A DNA stretch of 64,000 nucleotides from 73-13 sp035556075. Lineage in GTDB: Bacteria > Actinomycetota > Actinomycetes > Actinomycetales > Microbacteriaceae. Made by a program: the position numbers and the translations under genes. The stretch is taken from contig DATMFQ010000014.1 in NCBI GenBank assembly GCA_035556075.1, positions 1-64,000 of the forward strand. The letters are read 5' to 3'. The notes under the pieces were generated by a model. It had not been told where the DNA came from and did no database searches. It saw only the letters and a program-made list of their open reading frames with translations. This document shows, piece by piece, positions 1-8,054 of this stretch (position 1 is its first letter; every line of letters starts with the position of its first letter).

Positions 1-2
1 TC

Positions 3-122
3 CCCGCGGACGACCCGGACCCCATCGACACCGAGATCGACGTCGTCGACGGCGATCCGCGAGTCACCGAGTCCCGCGCGCCCGCGCATTCTGCTAGGGA
101 CGGCTCTAGACTGCCGACATGA
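3..122 (+). CDS. possible 3' end of an upstream gene
   Basis: An open frame enters from the left edge and stops with a TGA that overlaps the ATG of the next gene (ATGA). The first 20 codons or so are acidic (Asp/Glu-rich) with GC-rich third positions, as in a real gene. The last codons before the stop are less convincing and overlap the promoter of the next gene. A minus-strand frame starting at 89 is also open with good codon use, so the true coding strand is uncertain. No family is recognised from so short a piece. Confidence 0.25.
   Translation, partial: PADDPDPIDTEIDVVDGDPRVTESRAPAHSARDGSRLPT
107..112 (+). promoter_or_regulatory. -10 box of a leaderless promoter
   Basis: TAGACT lies 6 bases before the ATG at 119, so transcription would begin at the A of the start codon. 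It is the first example of the start arrangement seen throughout this window. Confidence 0.55.
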
Positions 123-397
123 CCCGCACCCTGACGAATGCGCCGGAGGCGGAGCGCTACGAGCTTCGCGAGGACGGCGAACTCATCGCCACCGCCGAGT
201 ATGCGGTCCGTGGGGATACCGTCGCGATCACGCGGGTCTTCACCCGTCCGACGCATCGCGGTCAGGGCATTGCCGCGGTGGTCACCGAGTATGCGGTCGA
301 TCAGATCGTCGCCGACGGTCGGAAGGTCGTGCCGGTGTGCTGGTACGCGGCCGGTTGGTTCGAGCAACACCCGGAGCGCGCCGACGCGCTCGCCTGA
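119..397 (+). CDS. small GNAT-family N-acetyltransferase (YjdJ/NATD1-like)
   Basis: The 92-residue protein has the shape of the short GNAT family that uses acetyl-CoA on an unknown substrate. An acetyl-CoA pyrophosphate loop, RPTHRGQGIA, lies near residues 43-52, followed by a helix and the conserved C-terminal VCWYAAGWFEQHPE block near 74-87. The length is normal for this family (about 90-100 residues). The start is the ATG 6 bases after a -10 box, with no ribosome site, so the mRNA is probably leaderless. The gene converges on the next one; the two stop codons abut as TGATCA. The physiological substrate is unknown. Confidence 0.85.
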   Translation: MTRTLTNAPEAERYELREDGELIATAEYAVRGDTVAITRVFTRPTHRGQGIAAVVTEYAVDQIVADGRKVVPVCWYAAGWFEQHPERADALA

Positions 398-862
398 TCA
401 GGCGAACCAGGCGGGGGTGAGCACGAGCCGGGGCGAGCGACTCGCGGCCGCCAGTACGTCGGCGACCGCGGCGCGCACCGGTTGATTCGCAACCGCGACG
501 AGCTCGAGGTGGTCCGGGTCCGGGCCGCCGCCGACGAGGACGACCAGCTCGGTGCCTCGGACGGCCCGGGCGGCGTCCTCCCAGCGGATCGGGTCGAAGG
601 CGCCGGCGTCGCCGAGCTCGGCACGCCAGCCAGACTCATCCGTGAGTGGGCCGGCCGCGAGCAGCTCGGCGAGTCGGTCTCGGTGCACCACGAGGTAGCG
701 ACGGGCGCCGGCGGAGCGCACGGCGACACCGGGGGCGGCCTTCGTGGCGCGGGTCGTGGAAACGGTGCGGGTGCGCGGTGCGGGCTTGACGGGTTCGGGT
801 GCCCGTCGCGGGGAGCAGACGTCACAAGCGTCCAGCTCGAGGCCGTGAATGCATTCCGTCAT
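398..862 (-). CDS. uncharacterised protein with N-terminal Cys/His knuckle
   Basis: The 154-residue protein begins with a compact Cys/His pattern (C4, H6, C13, C16) that could bind zinc. A Pro/Arg/Thr-rich linker follows (about 17-50), then an alpha/beta domain without a recognisable catalytic motif. Similar N-terminal knuckles are known to me in actinobacterial proteins with other C-terminal domains, which is recollection rather than a search. The start is chosen at 862 because GACAAT lies 6 bases upstream. That box overlaps the stop codon of dinB, so the gene may be transcribed both from dinB and from its own promoter. An ATG at 880 is an alternative start. Function not assigned. Confidence 0.6.
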   Translation of the reverse strand: MTECIHGLELDACDVCSPRRAPEPVKPAPRTRTVSTTRATKAAPGVAVRSAGARRYLVVHRDRLAELLAAGPLTDESGWRAELGDAGAFDPIRWEDAARAVRGTELVVLVGGGPDPDHLELVAVANQPVRAAVADVLAAASRSPRLVLTPAWFA

Positions 863-866
863 GACG

Positions 867-2102
867 CTATTGTCCGCCATCCCGGCTGCGCAGCAGCCGC
901 GCCGGTCTGAGCGCATCCCGCCCGAAGCGAGCGCGGGCGGTGTCGATCGCCGCCTCCGCGTCCGTCCACGCCTGGTCCTCATCCCACAGCGCCACGCTCC
1001 CCGGCCCGCCTTCGAGCCGGTCGGCGCGCACCCCGATGAGCCGAATGCGCTGCGGCAGCCGCCCGTCGCGGTCCCGCAGCGCACCGGCGAGTTCGAGCGC
1101 CGCCGCGGTGAGGTCTCGCCCGCTCGCGCTGGGGCGGTCGAACGCGCTCGCCCGGGTCACGATGCTGAGGTCCGCCCAGCGCACCTTGAGGCTGATCCCC
1201 CGCGTCGTCAGGCCGTCGCGCCGCAGTCGGCTGGCGACGTCGTCGGCCAGTGCGACGATCTCCCGACGCAGCGCCTCGCCGTCATCGGTGTCCGCCCGGA
1301 AGGTCACCTCGCGGCCGATCGATTTCTCCGGCCGCTCGACGAGCACCTGTCGGGGGTCCCGGCCATTCGCGAGATCGTGCAACCGGGCGGCGTGCGCCCG
1401 CCCGATCGCCCGTTCGAGCGAGGCGATCGGGGTATCCGCGACATCGCCGATCGTCGAGATCGCCCGGCCGCGCAGGACCTCCGCAGTCCGCGCGCCGACG
1501 CCCCAGAGCGCGGTGACCGGCAGGGGCCGGAGGAATGCGCGGGTGTCGGCGACCGGGACGACGAGCAGCCCGTCGGGCTTCGCCCGCGACGACGCCAGCT
1601 TCGCCACGAACTTCGTGCCGGCCGCCCCTACCGAGCACACGAGGCCGGTCGCGGCCCGAACTCGCTCGCGAAGCAGTGCCGCCGCGACCTTCGGCGACCC
1701 CACGGCGAGCCCCGCGCCGCGGACGTCGAGGAACCCCTCGTCGATGCCGGCCTCCTCGACCACCGGGGTGATCGTCCGGCACACGTCAAAGAACACGCGC
1801 GACCAGTGTCGGTAGCGCTCGAAATGCGGCTCGACCACCACCGCGCTCGGACAGCGCTGGAGCGCGGTGGCCATCGGCATCGCCGAATTGACGCCGAATG
1901 CGCGGGCCTCATAGGTCGCGGCGGTCACGACCGATCGTGGCGTGCGATGGCCGACGATGACCGGGAGGCCGCGAAGCTCCGGACGCTCGAGCAACTCGAC
2001 AGACGCGAAGAACGCATCGAGGTCCGCATGCAGGATGACGGCACCCGCGTCGTTGACGTCAGCCTCGCTGACGAGCCGATCACTGCCGTCCTGCTTACTC
2101 AT
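867..2102 (-). CDS. dinB: DNA polymerase IV (Y-family)
   Basis: The 411-residue protein is a Y-family lesion-bypass polymerase. The first metal-binding block, HADLDAFFASVE, lies near residues 25-36. The second carries the catalytic Asp-Glu in GIDEGFLDV near 115-125. Helix-hairpin-helix (ALWGVGARTAEVL) and little-finger regions follow. The usual Ser before the second acidic pair (SxDEAFLD) is Gly here and the Ala after it is Gly. I see no QxxLF-type beta-clamp motif at the C-terminus. The start is the ATG 9 bases after TAGTAT, which overlaps the -10 box of the divergent gene. No LexA-like palindrome is visible upstream, so SOS control is not evident. Confidence 0.93.
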   Translation of the reverse strand: MSKQDGSDRLVSEADVNDAGAVILHADLDAFFASVELLERPELRGLPVIVGHRTPRSVVTAATYEARAFGVNSAMPMATALQRCPSAVVVEPHFERYRHWSRVFFDVCRTITPVVEEAGIDEGFLDVRGAGLAVGSPKVAAALLRERVRAATGLVCSVGAAGTKFVAKLASSRAKPDGLLVVPVADTRAFLRPLPVTALWGVGARTAEVLRGRAISTIGDVADTPIASLERAIGRAHAARLHDLANGRDPRQVLVERPEKSIGREVTFRADTDDGEALRREIVALADDVASRLRRDGLTTRGISLKVRWADLSIVTRASAFDRPSASGRDLTAAALELAGALRDRDGRLPQRIRLIGVRADRLEGGPGSVALWDEDQAWTDAEAAIDTARARFGRDALRPARLLRSRDGGQ

Positions 2103-2110
2103 CTCGCGGC

Positions 2111-2117
2111 CATACTA
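2111..2117. promoter_or_regulatory. overlapping head-to-head -10 boxes (dinB / SGNH hydrolase)
   Basis: On the plus strand CATACT (2111-2116) is 6 bases before the ATG at 2123. On the minus strand TAGTAT (2117-2112) is 9 bases before the dinB ATG. The two hexamers share five base pairs, so one melted region could serve both directions. Confidence 0.5.
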
Positions 2118-2122
2118 GAGAC

Positions 2123-2896
2123 ATGCCCCATCCCCACCCGTGGACACGCTATGTGGCGATTGGCGACTCGTTCACGGAGGGGGTGGGCGACCCGGAGCCC
2201 GCATCGGAGGGCGGGCTCCGAGGCTGGGCCGACCGGGTCGCCGAAGTCCTCGCCGTCGACTCCGAGGACTTCGCGTACGCCAACCTCGCAGTGCGCGGCA
2301 AGCTCCTGCGCGGCATCCGTGACGAGCAGGCCGAGGCGGCGCTCGCGCTGCGGCCCGACCTCATCACCGTCTCCGCCGGCGGCAACGACATCCTGCGGCC
2401 CGGCACCGACCCGGACGAGGTCGCCAGGCGGCTCGATGAGCTCGTGGGACTGCTCGGACGGGACGGCGCGACGATCGCCGTCTTCACTGGCCCGGACATC
2501 GGGATGCGTCCGGTCATGCGGGCGATTCGCGGCAAAGTCGCGATCTTCAACCAGCAGGTGCACAGCCTCGCACGACGACACGACGCCATCGTCATCGACC
2601 TCTGGGCGCTCACCGAGCTGCGCGATCCGCGGATGTGGTCGGAGGATCGCCTCCACTTCTCGCCGCTGGGCCACCACACGATCGCGCTGTACGTCCTCGA
2701 CGCGCTCGGGATCGCGCACGAGCTCGATGACGCCGTCCCGCCACCACTGCCCGCGACGACGTGGCGGCGTGCGCGGACCGAGGACCTCGTCTGGGCTCGC
2801 GAGCACCTCATGCCGTGGGTGCTCCGCCGACTCCGAGGCCGTTCCTCCGGCGACGGTCGGCCACCCAAGCGTCCCGACCTCCACCCGCTGCACTAG
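2123..2896 (+). CDS. SGNH/GDSL-type hydrolase
   Basis: The 257-residue protein has the blocks of the SGNH esterase/lipase superfamily. Block I is GDSFTEG with nucleophile Ser16. The Gly-Gly-Asn-Asp oxyanion block is at about 86-89. Block V, DRLHFS, supplies Asp175 and His178. There is no signal peptide, so it should act in the cytoplasm, probably as an esterase or acylhydrolase of unknown substrate. After about residue 205 it ends in a basic, Pro-rich tail. The ATG directly follows a -10 box (leaderless). The next gene begins 12 bases after its stop. Confidence 0.88.
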   Translation: MPHPHPWTRYVAIGDSFTEGVGDPEPASEGGLRGWADRVAEVLAVDSEDFAYANLAVRGKLLRGIRDEQAEAALALRPDLITVSAGGNDILRPGTDPDEVARRLDELVGLLGRDGATIAVFTGPDIGMRPVMRAIRGKVAIFNQQVHSLARRHDAIVIDLWALTELRDPRMWSEDRLHFSPLGHHTIALYVLDALGIAHELDDAVPPPLPATTWRRARTEDLVWAREHLMPWVLRRLRGRSSGDGRPPKRPDLHPLH

Positions 2897-2908
2897 TCGG
2901 CGTCCGCG

Positions 2909-3790
2909 ATGCACGACAGCCCCACCCGAGCACCCAGCACCGCCGGCGACCTGACGGCCGCCGCGACACCTGACGACACCGCGGCCATCGCGCGGGCCGC
3001 CGAGGTGCTCCGCGGTCGCCGGGTCGCAGTGCTCAGCGGCGCCGGCGTCAGCACCGACTCCGGGATTCCCGATTATCGCGGCCGCGGCGCCCCGGTGCGC
3101 ACCCCGATGGCGTTCGAGCGGTTCCGGGACGATCCGGCAGCTCGGCAGCGCTACTGGGCAGGATCCCATCTCGGCTGGCGCCGGTTCCACGCGGCGAAGC
3201 CGAACGCCGGCCATGTCGCCCTCAGCGAGCTCGAGCGCGGCGGCATCGTCAGCGGGATCGTCACGCAGAACGTGGATGATCTCCACCTCCGGGCCGGCTC
3301 CAGGCGCGTCATCGAACTCCACGGCACGCTGGGCACGGTCAGCTGCCTGAGCTGCGGGCAGTCCTTCGCCCGGCAGGCCATCGCGACACGCCTCGACGAG
3401 CTCAATCCCTGGCTCGCGGCGGCAGCGCGGCACGAGCTCGCCCCGGATGGCGACGTCGACGTGGCGGACTTCAGGGCGACCGTCGTGCCGGACTGCACGG
3501 TCTGCGGCGGGATGCTGAAGCCGGATGTCGTGTTCTTCGGCGAGACGGTGCCTCCGGCGACGTTCCGCGCGGCCGCGGCACTCGTGCGTGGCTCGGAGGT
3601 CCTGCTCATCGCGGGCTCCTCGCTCGTCGTCAACAGCGGGATCCGGATCGTCGAGGTCGCCAGGCGCCGTCACCTGCCGATCGTCATCATCAACCGTGGC
3701 GCGACGAAGGCCGACGATCGGGCGACGGTGCGCATCGAGGGCGGCACGAGTCAGGTGCTCAGCGCGCTCCGCGATCAGCTGCTCGACTGA
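2909..3790 (+). CDS. Sir2-family NAD-dependent protein deacylase (sirtuin)
   Basis: The 293-residue protein carries the sirtuin core. The NAD-binding motif GAGVSTDSGIPDYRG is at residues 44-58, TQNVDDLH at 119-126, catalytic His138 in ELHGT, and a zinc site is formed by C146/C149 and C196/C199. It removes acyl groups from lysine using NAD and yields nicotinamide and O-acyl-ADP-ribose. The layout resembles class II (SIRT4-like) bacterial sirtuins; acyl preference cannot be read from sequence. The first 25 residues are a Thr/Ala-rich extension. Its 3' end overlaps the end of the convergent TauE gene by 16 bases. Confidence 0.93.
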   Translation: MHDSPTRAPSTAGDLTAAATPDDTAAIARAAEVLRGRRVAVLSGAGVSTDSGIPDYRGRGAPVRTPMAFERFRDDPAARQRYWAGSHLGWRRFHAAKPNAGHVALSELERGGIVSGIVTQNVDDLHLRAGSRRVIELHGTLGTVSCLSCGQSFARQAIATRLDELNPWLAAAARHELAPDGDVDVADFRATVVPDCTVCGGMLKPDVVFFGETVPPATFRAAAALVRGSEVLLIAGSSLVVNSGIRIVEVARRRHLPIVIINRGATKADDRATVRIEGGTSQVLSALRDQLLD

Positions 3791-4563
3791 GGGCCGCGCA
3801 TCCGCCGGATCGTCCGGACCGCGAGCTGTGCGGCGACGATGACGAGGAGCGCGGCGAAGAGGATCGACCCGGTTCGTGGGTCGACCCAGGCGGCGACGAA
3901 CATGCCGAGCACGGCGACCGCGGCGCCGACGACGCCGATCGTCAGCCCGGCGATGAGGTCGGCGTTGCCGCGCCGGAGGTTGAGGACGGACGTCGTCACC
4001 GCATTCGGCATGAGCGCGACGAGCGAGCTTCCCTTCGCCGCGAGGTCGCCGAACCCCGAGACGATGATGAGCGCGGGCACGATGATCGCGCCGCCGCCGA
4101 CCCCGAGGAGCCCGGAGAATATCCCCGCCACGAGGCCGATCCCCAGCAGGATGAGCAGGTCGATCGGGGTCAGGAGTCGGAGCGCCCCCCGGGTCGGCTC
4201 CTCGAACAGCATCTGCGCGGCCACGAGGAGCATGACCGCGACGAAGATCCACGTGATGACGACGGATGGCAGCCGCTGCAGCAGCGCGCTCCCGATCGCG
4301 CCACCCGCCACCGCACCGATCGCGACGGTGAGGGACGCGGCCCAGTCGATGTGGCCACTCGTCGCATAGGCGACCATGCCGCCGACCGAGAGCGGGGCGA
4401 CGGCCAGGAGCGAGGTGCCGGACGCGACCTTCTGCGGCATGCGCAGCAGGAGCACGAGGGCCGGGACGATGAGGATGCCGCCACCAACGCCAAACAGTCC
4501 GGAGAGGAATCCGGCGACCGCCCCGATCCCGATGTATGCGAGGAGACGTGACAGGCGGGGCAC
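3775..4563 (-). CDS. TauE/SafE-family sulfite/anion permease
   Basis: The 262-residue protein is almost entirely hydrophobic, with about eight membrane spans. It contains two copies of the family hallmark GL(F/L)GVGGG..IVPAL, one in each half, as expected from the duplicated TauE/SafE (DUF81) fold. Members export sulfite or organosulfonates or act as general anion permeases; the substrate cannot be inferred here. The GTG at 4563 is preferred because TAGCGT lies 7 bases upstream. A GTG three codons earlier (4572) would place the -10 box over the start codon. It is a single-gene unit, divergent from the glycosyltransferase. Confidence 0.85.
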   Translation of the reverse strand: MPRLSRLLAYIGIGAVAGFLSGLFGVGGGILIVPALVLLLRMPQKVASGTSLLAVAPLSVGGMVAYATSGHIDWAASLTVAIGAVAGGAIGSALLQRLPSVVITWIFVAVMLLVAAQMLFEEPTRGALRLLTPIDLLILLGIGLVAGIFSGLLGVGGGAIIVPALIIVSGFGDLAAKGSSLVALMPNAVTTSVLNLRRGNADLIAGLTIGVVGAAVAVLGMFVAAWVDPRTGSILFAALLVIVAAQLAVRTIRRMRGPQSSS

Positions 4564-4635
4564 CCCTGCCACGCTACTCCCCCACTCGGGCGAGGTGCGC
4601 CACCGACAGGCTCACCCCGGTAGGCTGGATGCGCC

Positions 4636-5814
4636 ATGGCGCCACTCACCATCCTGCTCGGCTGTGACACCTTCACCCCGAACGTCAACGGCGCCGCGCG
4701 ATTCGCCGAGCGCCTCGCCGCCGGCCTCGTGCAGCGCGGCCACGACGTCCACATCGTCGCGCCCTCGACGGGATTCGGGAAGTCGGGGACCTTCACCGAG
4801 ATCGTGGAGGGCCAGCCGATGACGGTGCACCGCTGGCCGAGCCTGCGCTGGCTCCCCCACGAGTGGGTGCGCTTCACCTGGCCGCAGGTTGCCGCGGTGC
4901 TCGCCGGGCGCACGCTCGACCGGGTCCGCCCGGATGCCGTCCACGTCAACTCCCACATCATGGGCGGGCGCTACCTCATTCGGGCGGCGACGAAACGCGA
5001 CATTCGGCTCGTCGCGACCAACCATGTGATGTCGGAGAACATCAGCGAGCACACGACCCTCCCCGAATTCCTCAACCGCGCATTCATCAAATGGGCCTGG
5101 TGGGATGTCGACCGGCTGCTGCGGCAGGCACGCTGGGTGACGACACCGACGCGCCGCGCGGCGGACTACCTCGAGCAGCACACCTCACTGCGGGACGTGC
5201 TCGCCATCTCCTGCGGCATCGATGCCTCCCGGTACTCCCCTGACTTCAGCCCACGGCCGACGAACCGGATGCTGTTCGTCGGCCGGCTCGTCGAGGAGAA
5301 GCGTGTCGAGGTGCTCATCCGCGCGCTGACCATGCTGCCGAAGGACCTTGCGGTCGAGCTCGACATCGCGGGCTCGGGTGACCACCGGCGCCACCTCGAG
5401 CAGTTCGCCGCAGAGCTCGGCGTCGCCGACCGGGTCGTCTTCCACGGCGCGGTCACCGACGACCAGCTGCGGGAGCTGTACTCCCACGCGAGCTTGTTCG
5501 GCATCGCCTCCATCGCGGAGCTGCAGTCGATCGCGACGCTCGAGGCGATGAGCTCCGGCCTGCCGATTCTCGCGGCCGACGCGATGGCGCTCCCCCACCT
5601 CGTCCAGGACGGCGTCAACGGCTACCTCTTCACCCCGGACGACGCCCGCGCCGCCGCGGAGCGGATCGAGACGATCCTCCGGCTGCCGCAGGAAGCGCGG
5701 GTGGCGATGCAGCGAGCCTCGGTCGATGGGGTGCGCGTGCACTCGCTCGACCACACGCTCGATGTCTTCGAGTCGCTGTACCGCGGCGAGCTCGACCGCA
5801 GCGACCAGGACTGA
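4636..5814 (+). CDS. GT4-family glycosyltransferase (PimB/MgtA-like)
   Basis: The 392-residue protein has the two Rossmann domains of GT-B enzymes. The N-terminal acceptor side starts with a Gly-rich loop near residues 14-20 (FTPNVNGAARFAE). The C-terminal donor side has LFVGRLVEEKRVEVL near 216-230 and the E-x7-E retaining motif (ELQSIATLE) near 294-302. By resemblance it may add mannose or glucose to a glycolipid at the cytoplasmic face of the membrane, as actinobacterial PimB/MgtA enzymes do. TAGGCT sits 9 bases before the ATG, so the transcript is nearly leaderless. It converges with a second glycosyltransferase. Confidence 0.88.
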   Translation: MAPLTILLGCDTFTPNVNGAARFAERLAAGLVQRGHDVHIVAPSTGFGKSGTFTEIVEGQPMTVHRWPSLRWLPHEWVRFTWPQVAAVLAGRTLDRVRPDAVHVNSHIMGGRYLIRAATKRDIRLVATNHVMSENISEHTTLPEFLNRAFIKWAWWDVDRLLRQARWVTTPTRRAADYLEQHTSLRDVLAISCGIDASRYSPDFSPRPTNRMLFVGRLVEEKRVEVLIRALTMLPKDLAVELDIAGSGDHRRHLEQFAAELGVADRVVFHGAVTDDQLRELYSHASLFGIASIAELQSIATLEAMSSGLPILAADAMALPHLVQDGVNGYLFTPDDARAAAERIETILRLPQEARVAMQRASVDGVRVHSLDHTLDVFESLYRGELDRSDQD

Positions 5815-5821
5815 CTCGCCG

Positions 5822-7123
5822 CTACGCGCTCCGGTGCTTGTCCTGGCGCTCAGCGACGATGTGGAGCAGGAATGCGAGGAGCTCGTCCGCCGCGGTGCCC
5901 CAGTCGTACCGACGTGACCATGCCTCGCCGTGCTCGGAGCGCTTGAGCCACAGCGCATCATCGGCGAGGCGGCGCACCGCCGCGGCAATGTCCTCGGGTG
6001 ACTCCTGGTCGAACAGCTCGGCGTGCCCGCCGGTCACCTCCCGGAAGATGGGGATGTCCGAGACGGCGACCGGGGTGCCGAGCGCCATCGCCTCCACGAC
6101 CGGCAGTCCGAAGCCTTCCTCCCGCGAGGCGGAGACAAACGCCCGGGCGCTCGTGAGCGCAGCCTGATACTCGGCGTCACTGGCGCCCTGCATGAAGTCG
6201 AGGGCCCCTTCTGGAGCGAGGGCGGTGAGCGCCTGGACGACGGCGTCGTCGGCGCGGCTGAGGAGCCGGAGCCGCCAGCCGGGCAAATGGTGCATCGCCC
6301 GGGCAAGCGCCTCGACGTTCTTGTACGGCATGAACGAGCCCGCGTACAGCAGGTCGCGGCCCTCCGGGGGGCGTCGCCGCGGGGTGAGCGCGGGGTGGTC
6401 AGTGCCGTTGGCGATGACCCGCAGCGGACGCGGCGCCATCCGTCGATCCAGCATGAGTTGGCGGGTCGTCTCGCTGATGGTCACCTGCGCATCGGCGAGT
6501 GCGAGCACCCACCGCTGGAATCGGGGGGTGAGGTGGTAGGCACGCCACAGCAGCCGCACGGCCCAGGGCAGGTCACGGGGCGGTGTCGGGTGCGAGTAGT
6601 AGATGAGGTCGTGGACCGTGGTGACGAGCCGGTAGCGGCGCCCGATCGGACCGATCGTCTGCATCGGGCTGTACACCACGTCGGGCGCGAGCGAATTGAG
6701 CGCCCGGGGACCGATGAACGGCTCGAGTGGGCTCGTCGGGCTTGGCCCGAGGGTCCACGGCAGCTCCGGCAGCATGGTGAGCTGGCGGACGTCGCTGATG
6801 AGCATGACGACGGGGTGTCGTCGACCGAGCTCCTCGACGAGCCGAGCGGTGAAGCGGCTGATGCCGTCATGCCGCTCGAACCGGGTGTATCGGCAGTCGA
6901 AGAGGATGCGCATGGCACCGGGGGCCCAGCTGACGCCGGTCGTGAGCGGGACAAGCGCTTTCGAGGTGGGCTGCTCGCCGGTCTCGGCGAGGCCGAGGGC
7001 GCGCTCGAGGTCGGGCTCGATGATCGGCGCAGGACCCGTCAGCTCCTCGGGGCCGCCGAGCGACCACGGGCCGGTGGGAGCAGTCGGTTCGCTCGGGCCG
7101 GTGGGCTCGGTCGGCTCACTCAT
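5822..7123 (-). CDS. glycosyltransferase, GT4/GT1 group, with Pro/Thr-rich N-terminus
   Basis: The 433-residue protein is a retaining GT-B glycosyltransferase. The acceptor domain begins at about residue 70 (AMRILFDCRYTR). The donor domain contains DLLYAGSFMPYKNVEAL, and E-x7-E is within REEGFGLPVVEAMALGTP near 348-365. The first 65 residues are unusual: a low-complexity run of Glu-Pro-Thr/Gly-Pro units, then an acidic segment, which looks disordered. An internal ATG at the start of the conserved domain (residue 71) could be the true start, but the upstream ATG overlaps the stop of the alpha/beta hydrolase gene as ATGA, typical of translational coupling. Donor and acceptor are unknown. Confidence 0.85.
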   Translation of the reverse strand: MSEPTEPTGPSEPTAPTGPWSLGGPEELTGPAPIIEPDLERALGLAETGEQPTSKALVPLTTGVSWAPGAMRILFDCRYTRFERHDGISRFTARLVEELGRRHPVVMLISDVRQLTMLPELPWTLGPSPTSPLEPFIGPRALNSLAPDVVYSPMQTIGPIGRRYRLVTTVHDLIYYSHPTPPRDLPWAVRLLWRAYHLTPRFQRWVLALADAQVTISETTRQLMLDRRMAPRPLRVIANGTDHPALTPRRRPPEGRDLLYAGSFMPYKNVEALARAMHHLPGWRLRLLSRADDAVVQALTALAPEGALDFMQGASDAEYQAALTSARAFVSASREEGFGLPVVEAMALGTPVAVSDIPIFREVTGGHAELFDQESPEDIAAAVRRLADDALWLKRSEHGEAWSRRYDWGTAADELLAFLLHIVAERQDKHRSA

Positions 7124-7980
7124 GTGCGCACCTGGGCCGCGAGGAATGCGCGGATCGCCTCGGCCGCTTCGGCGGGACGTTCGTAGTGGATGAGATGACC
7201 GACGCCCTCGAGCTCGACGAGCTGCGCGTCCGGCATGCGCTCGCGCAGCCCGCGGACGTCCGCGATCGGCGTGATCTGGTCACGTCCGGCCGCGATGAGC
7301 AGGGTCGGCATCGTGAATGCGGCAGCGTGCGGGGTGACGTGGTCGCTCAGGGAGGCCTCGAACCCCTCGACGACGACGCGGCGGCTCCGGAAACCGGCGA
7401 AATAGCGCCGGTGCTCCGCCTTGATCCACCGCCGGAGCTCCCGGTCCCGCGTCGTGGTCGTGAGCACGCTCATGCCGTCGGTGATGAGTCGGGCGCGCAG
7501 CAGGCGATCGCCAAGGCGGTGCGGCAGCACGGCGCCCAGGCGGTACAGGCCGCGCACGAGGGTCGTGCCGATGGCCTGTATGCCCGCCAGTGGCGAGGTC
7601 GCGATCGGGTTGATGAGGACGACGCGGTCCGGGCTGAGCCCCCGGTCGATCGCCGCTGCCGTGACGATCGTGCCGAAGCTGTGGGCGAGGATCGTGAACG
7701 GTCGGCGCCCGCCTGCCGTCGCGGTGACGAAGTCGATGAGCCAGTCGGCATACGCGGGGATGGAATGCGGTTCTGCCAGCGTGGTGGAGCCGCCATACCC
7801 GGGCAGGTCCGGTGAGAGGATCCGATACTCGGGCAAGCGGTCGATGACGCGCTGCAGACCGTGGTGGTCACCGCGGAAGCCATGGACGGCGATGACGGTG
7901 TCACCCCCGTCGCCGTACTCCCACCAGCGGGTCCGGGTGCCGGCGATCGTCGCCTCGCACTCACGCGTCCCGTCCGTCAC
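7120..7980 (-). CDS. alpha/beta hydrolase
   Basis: The 286-residue protein has an alpha/beta hydrolase core: oxyanion VHGFRG near residue 32-37, nucleophile elbow LAHSFGT with Ser101, an acidic residue in AAGRDQITP, and the catalytic His in GVGHLIHYE near the C-terminus. There is no signal peptide, so it should be cytoplasmic; the substrate is not deducible. The GTG at 7980 is chosen because TACAAT lies 8 bases upstream; longer upstream reading has poor protein character. The 3' end is coupled (ATGA) to the glycosyltransferase, suggesting a two-gene unit. Confidence 0.85.
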   Translation of the reverse strand: MTDGTRECEATIAGTRTRWWEYGDGGDTVIAVHGFRGDHHGLQRVIDRLPEYRILSPDLPGYGGSTTLAEPHSIPAYADWLIDFVTATAGGRRPFTILAHSFGTIVTAAAIDRGLSPDRVVLINPIATSPLAGIQAIGTTLVRGLYRLGAVLPHRLGDRLLRARLITDGMSVLTTTTRDRELRRWIKAEHRRYFAGFRSRRVVVEGFEASLSDHVTPHAAAFTMPTLLIAAGRDQITPIADVRGLRERMPDAQLVELEGVGHLIHYERPAEAAEAIRAFLAAQVRT

Positions 7981-8054
7981 GGTGTCCGATTGTAGGCGGG
8001 GGTCCCTGAGCATCGCGCGGCGCCAGTGTCGATGGCCACCGCTAGGCTCGCCGC

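Noticed and set aside
395..400. TGATCA at convergent gene ends (also 12401-12406)
   Set aside because: It is only two abutting stop codons, TGA and its reverse complement, not a site.
849..2954. Long open frame on the plus strand opposite dinB
   Set aside because: Arg/Pro/Ala-rich translation with no domain, lying antisense to a clear polymerase gene. Such frames arise from high GC.
2099..4252. Long open frame on the minus strand opposite the SGNH hydrolase and sirtuin genes
   Set aside because: Arg-rich low-information protein antisense to two well-supported genes.
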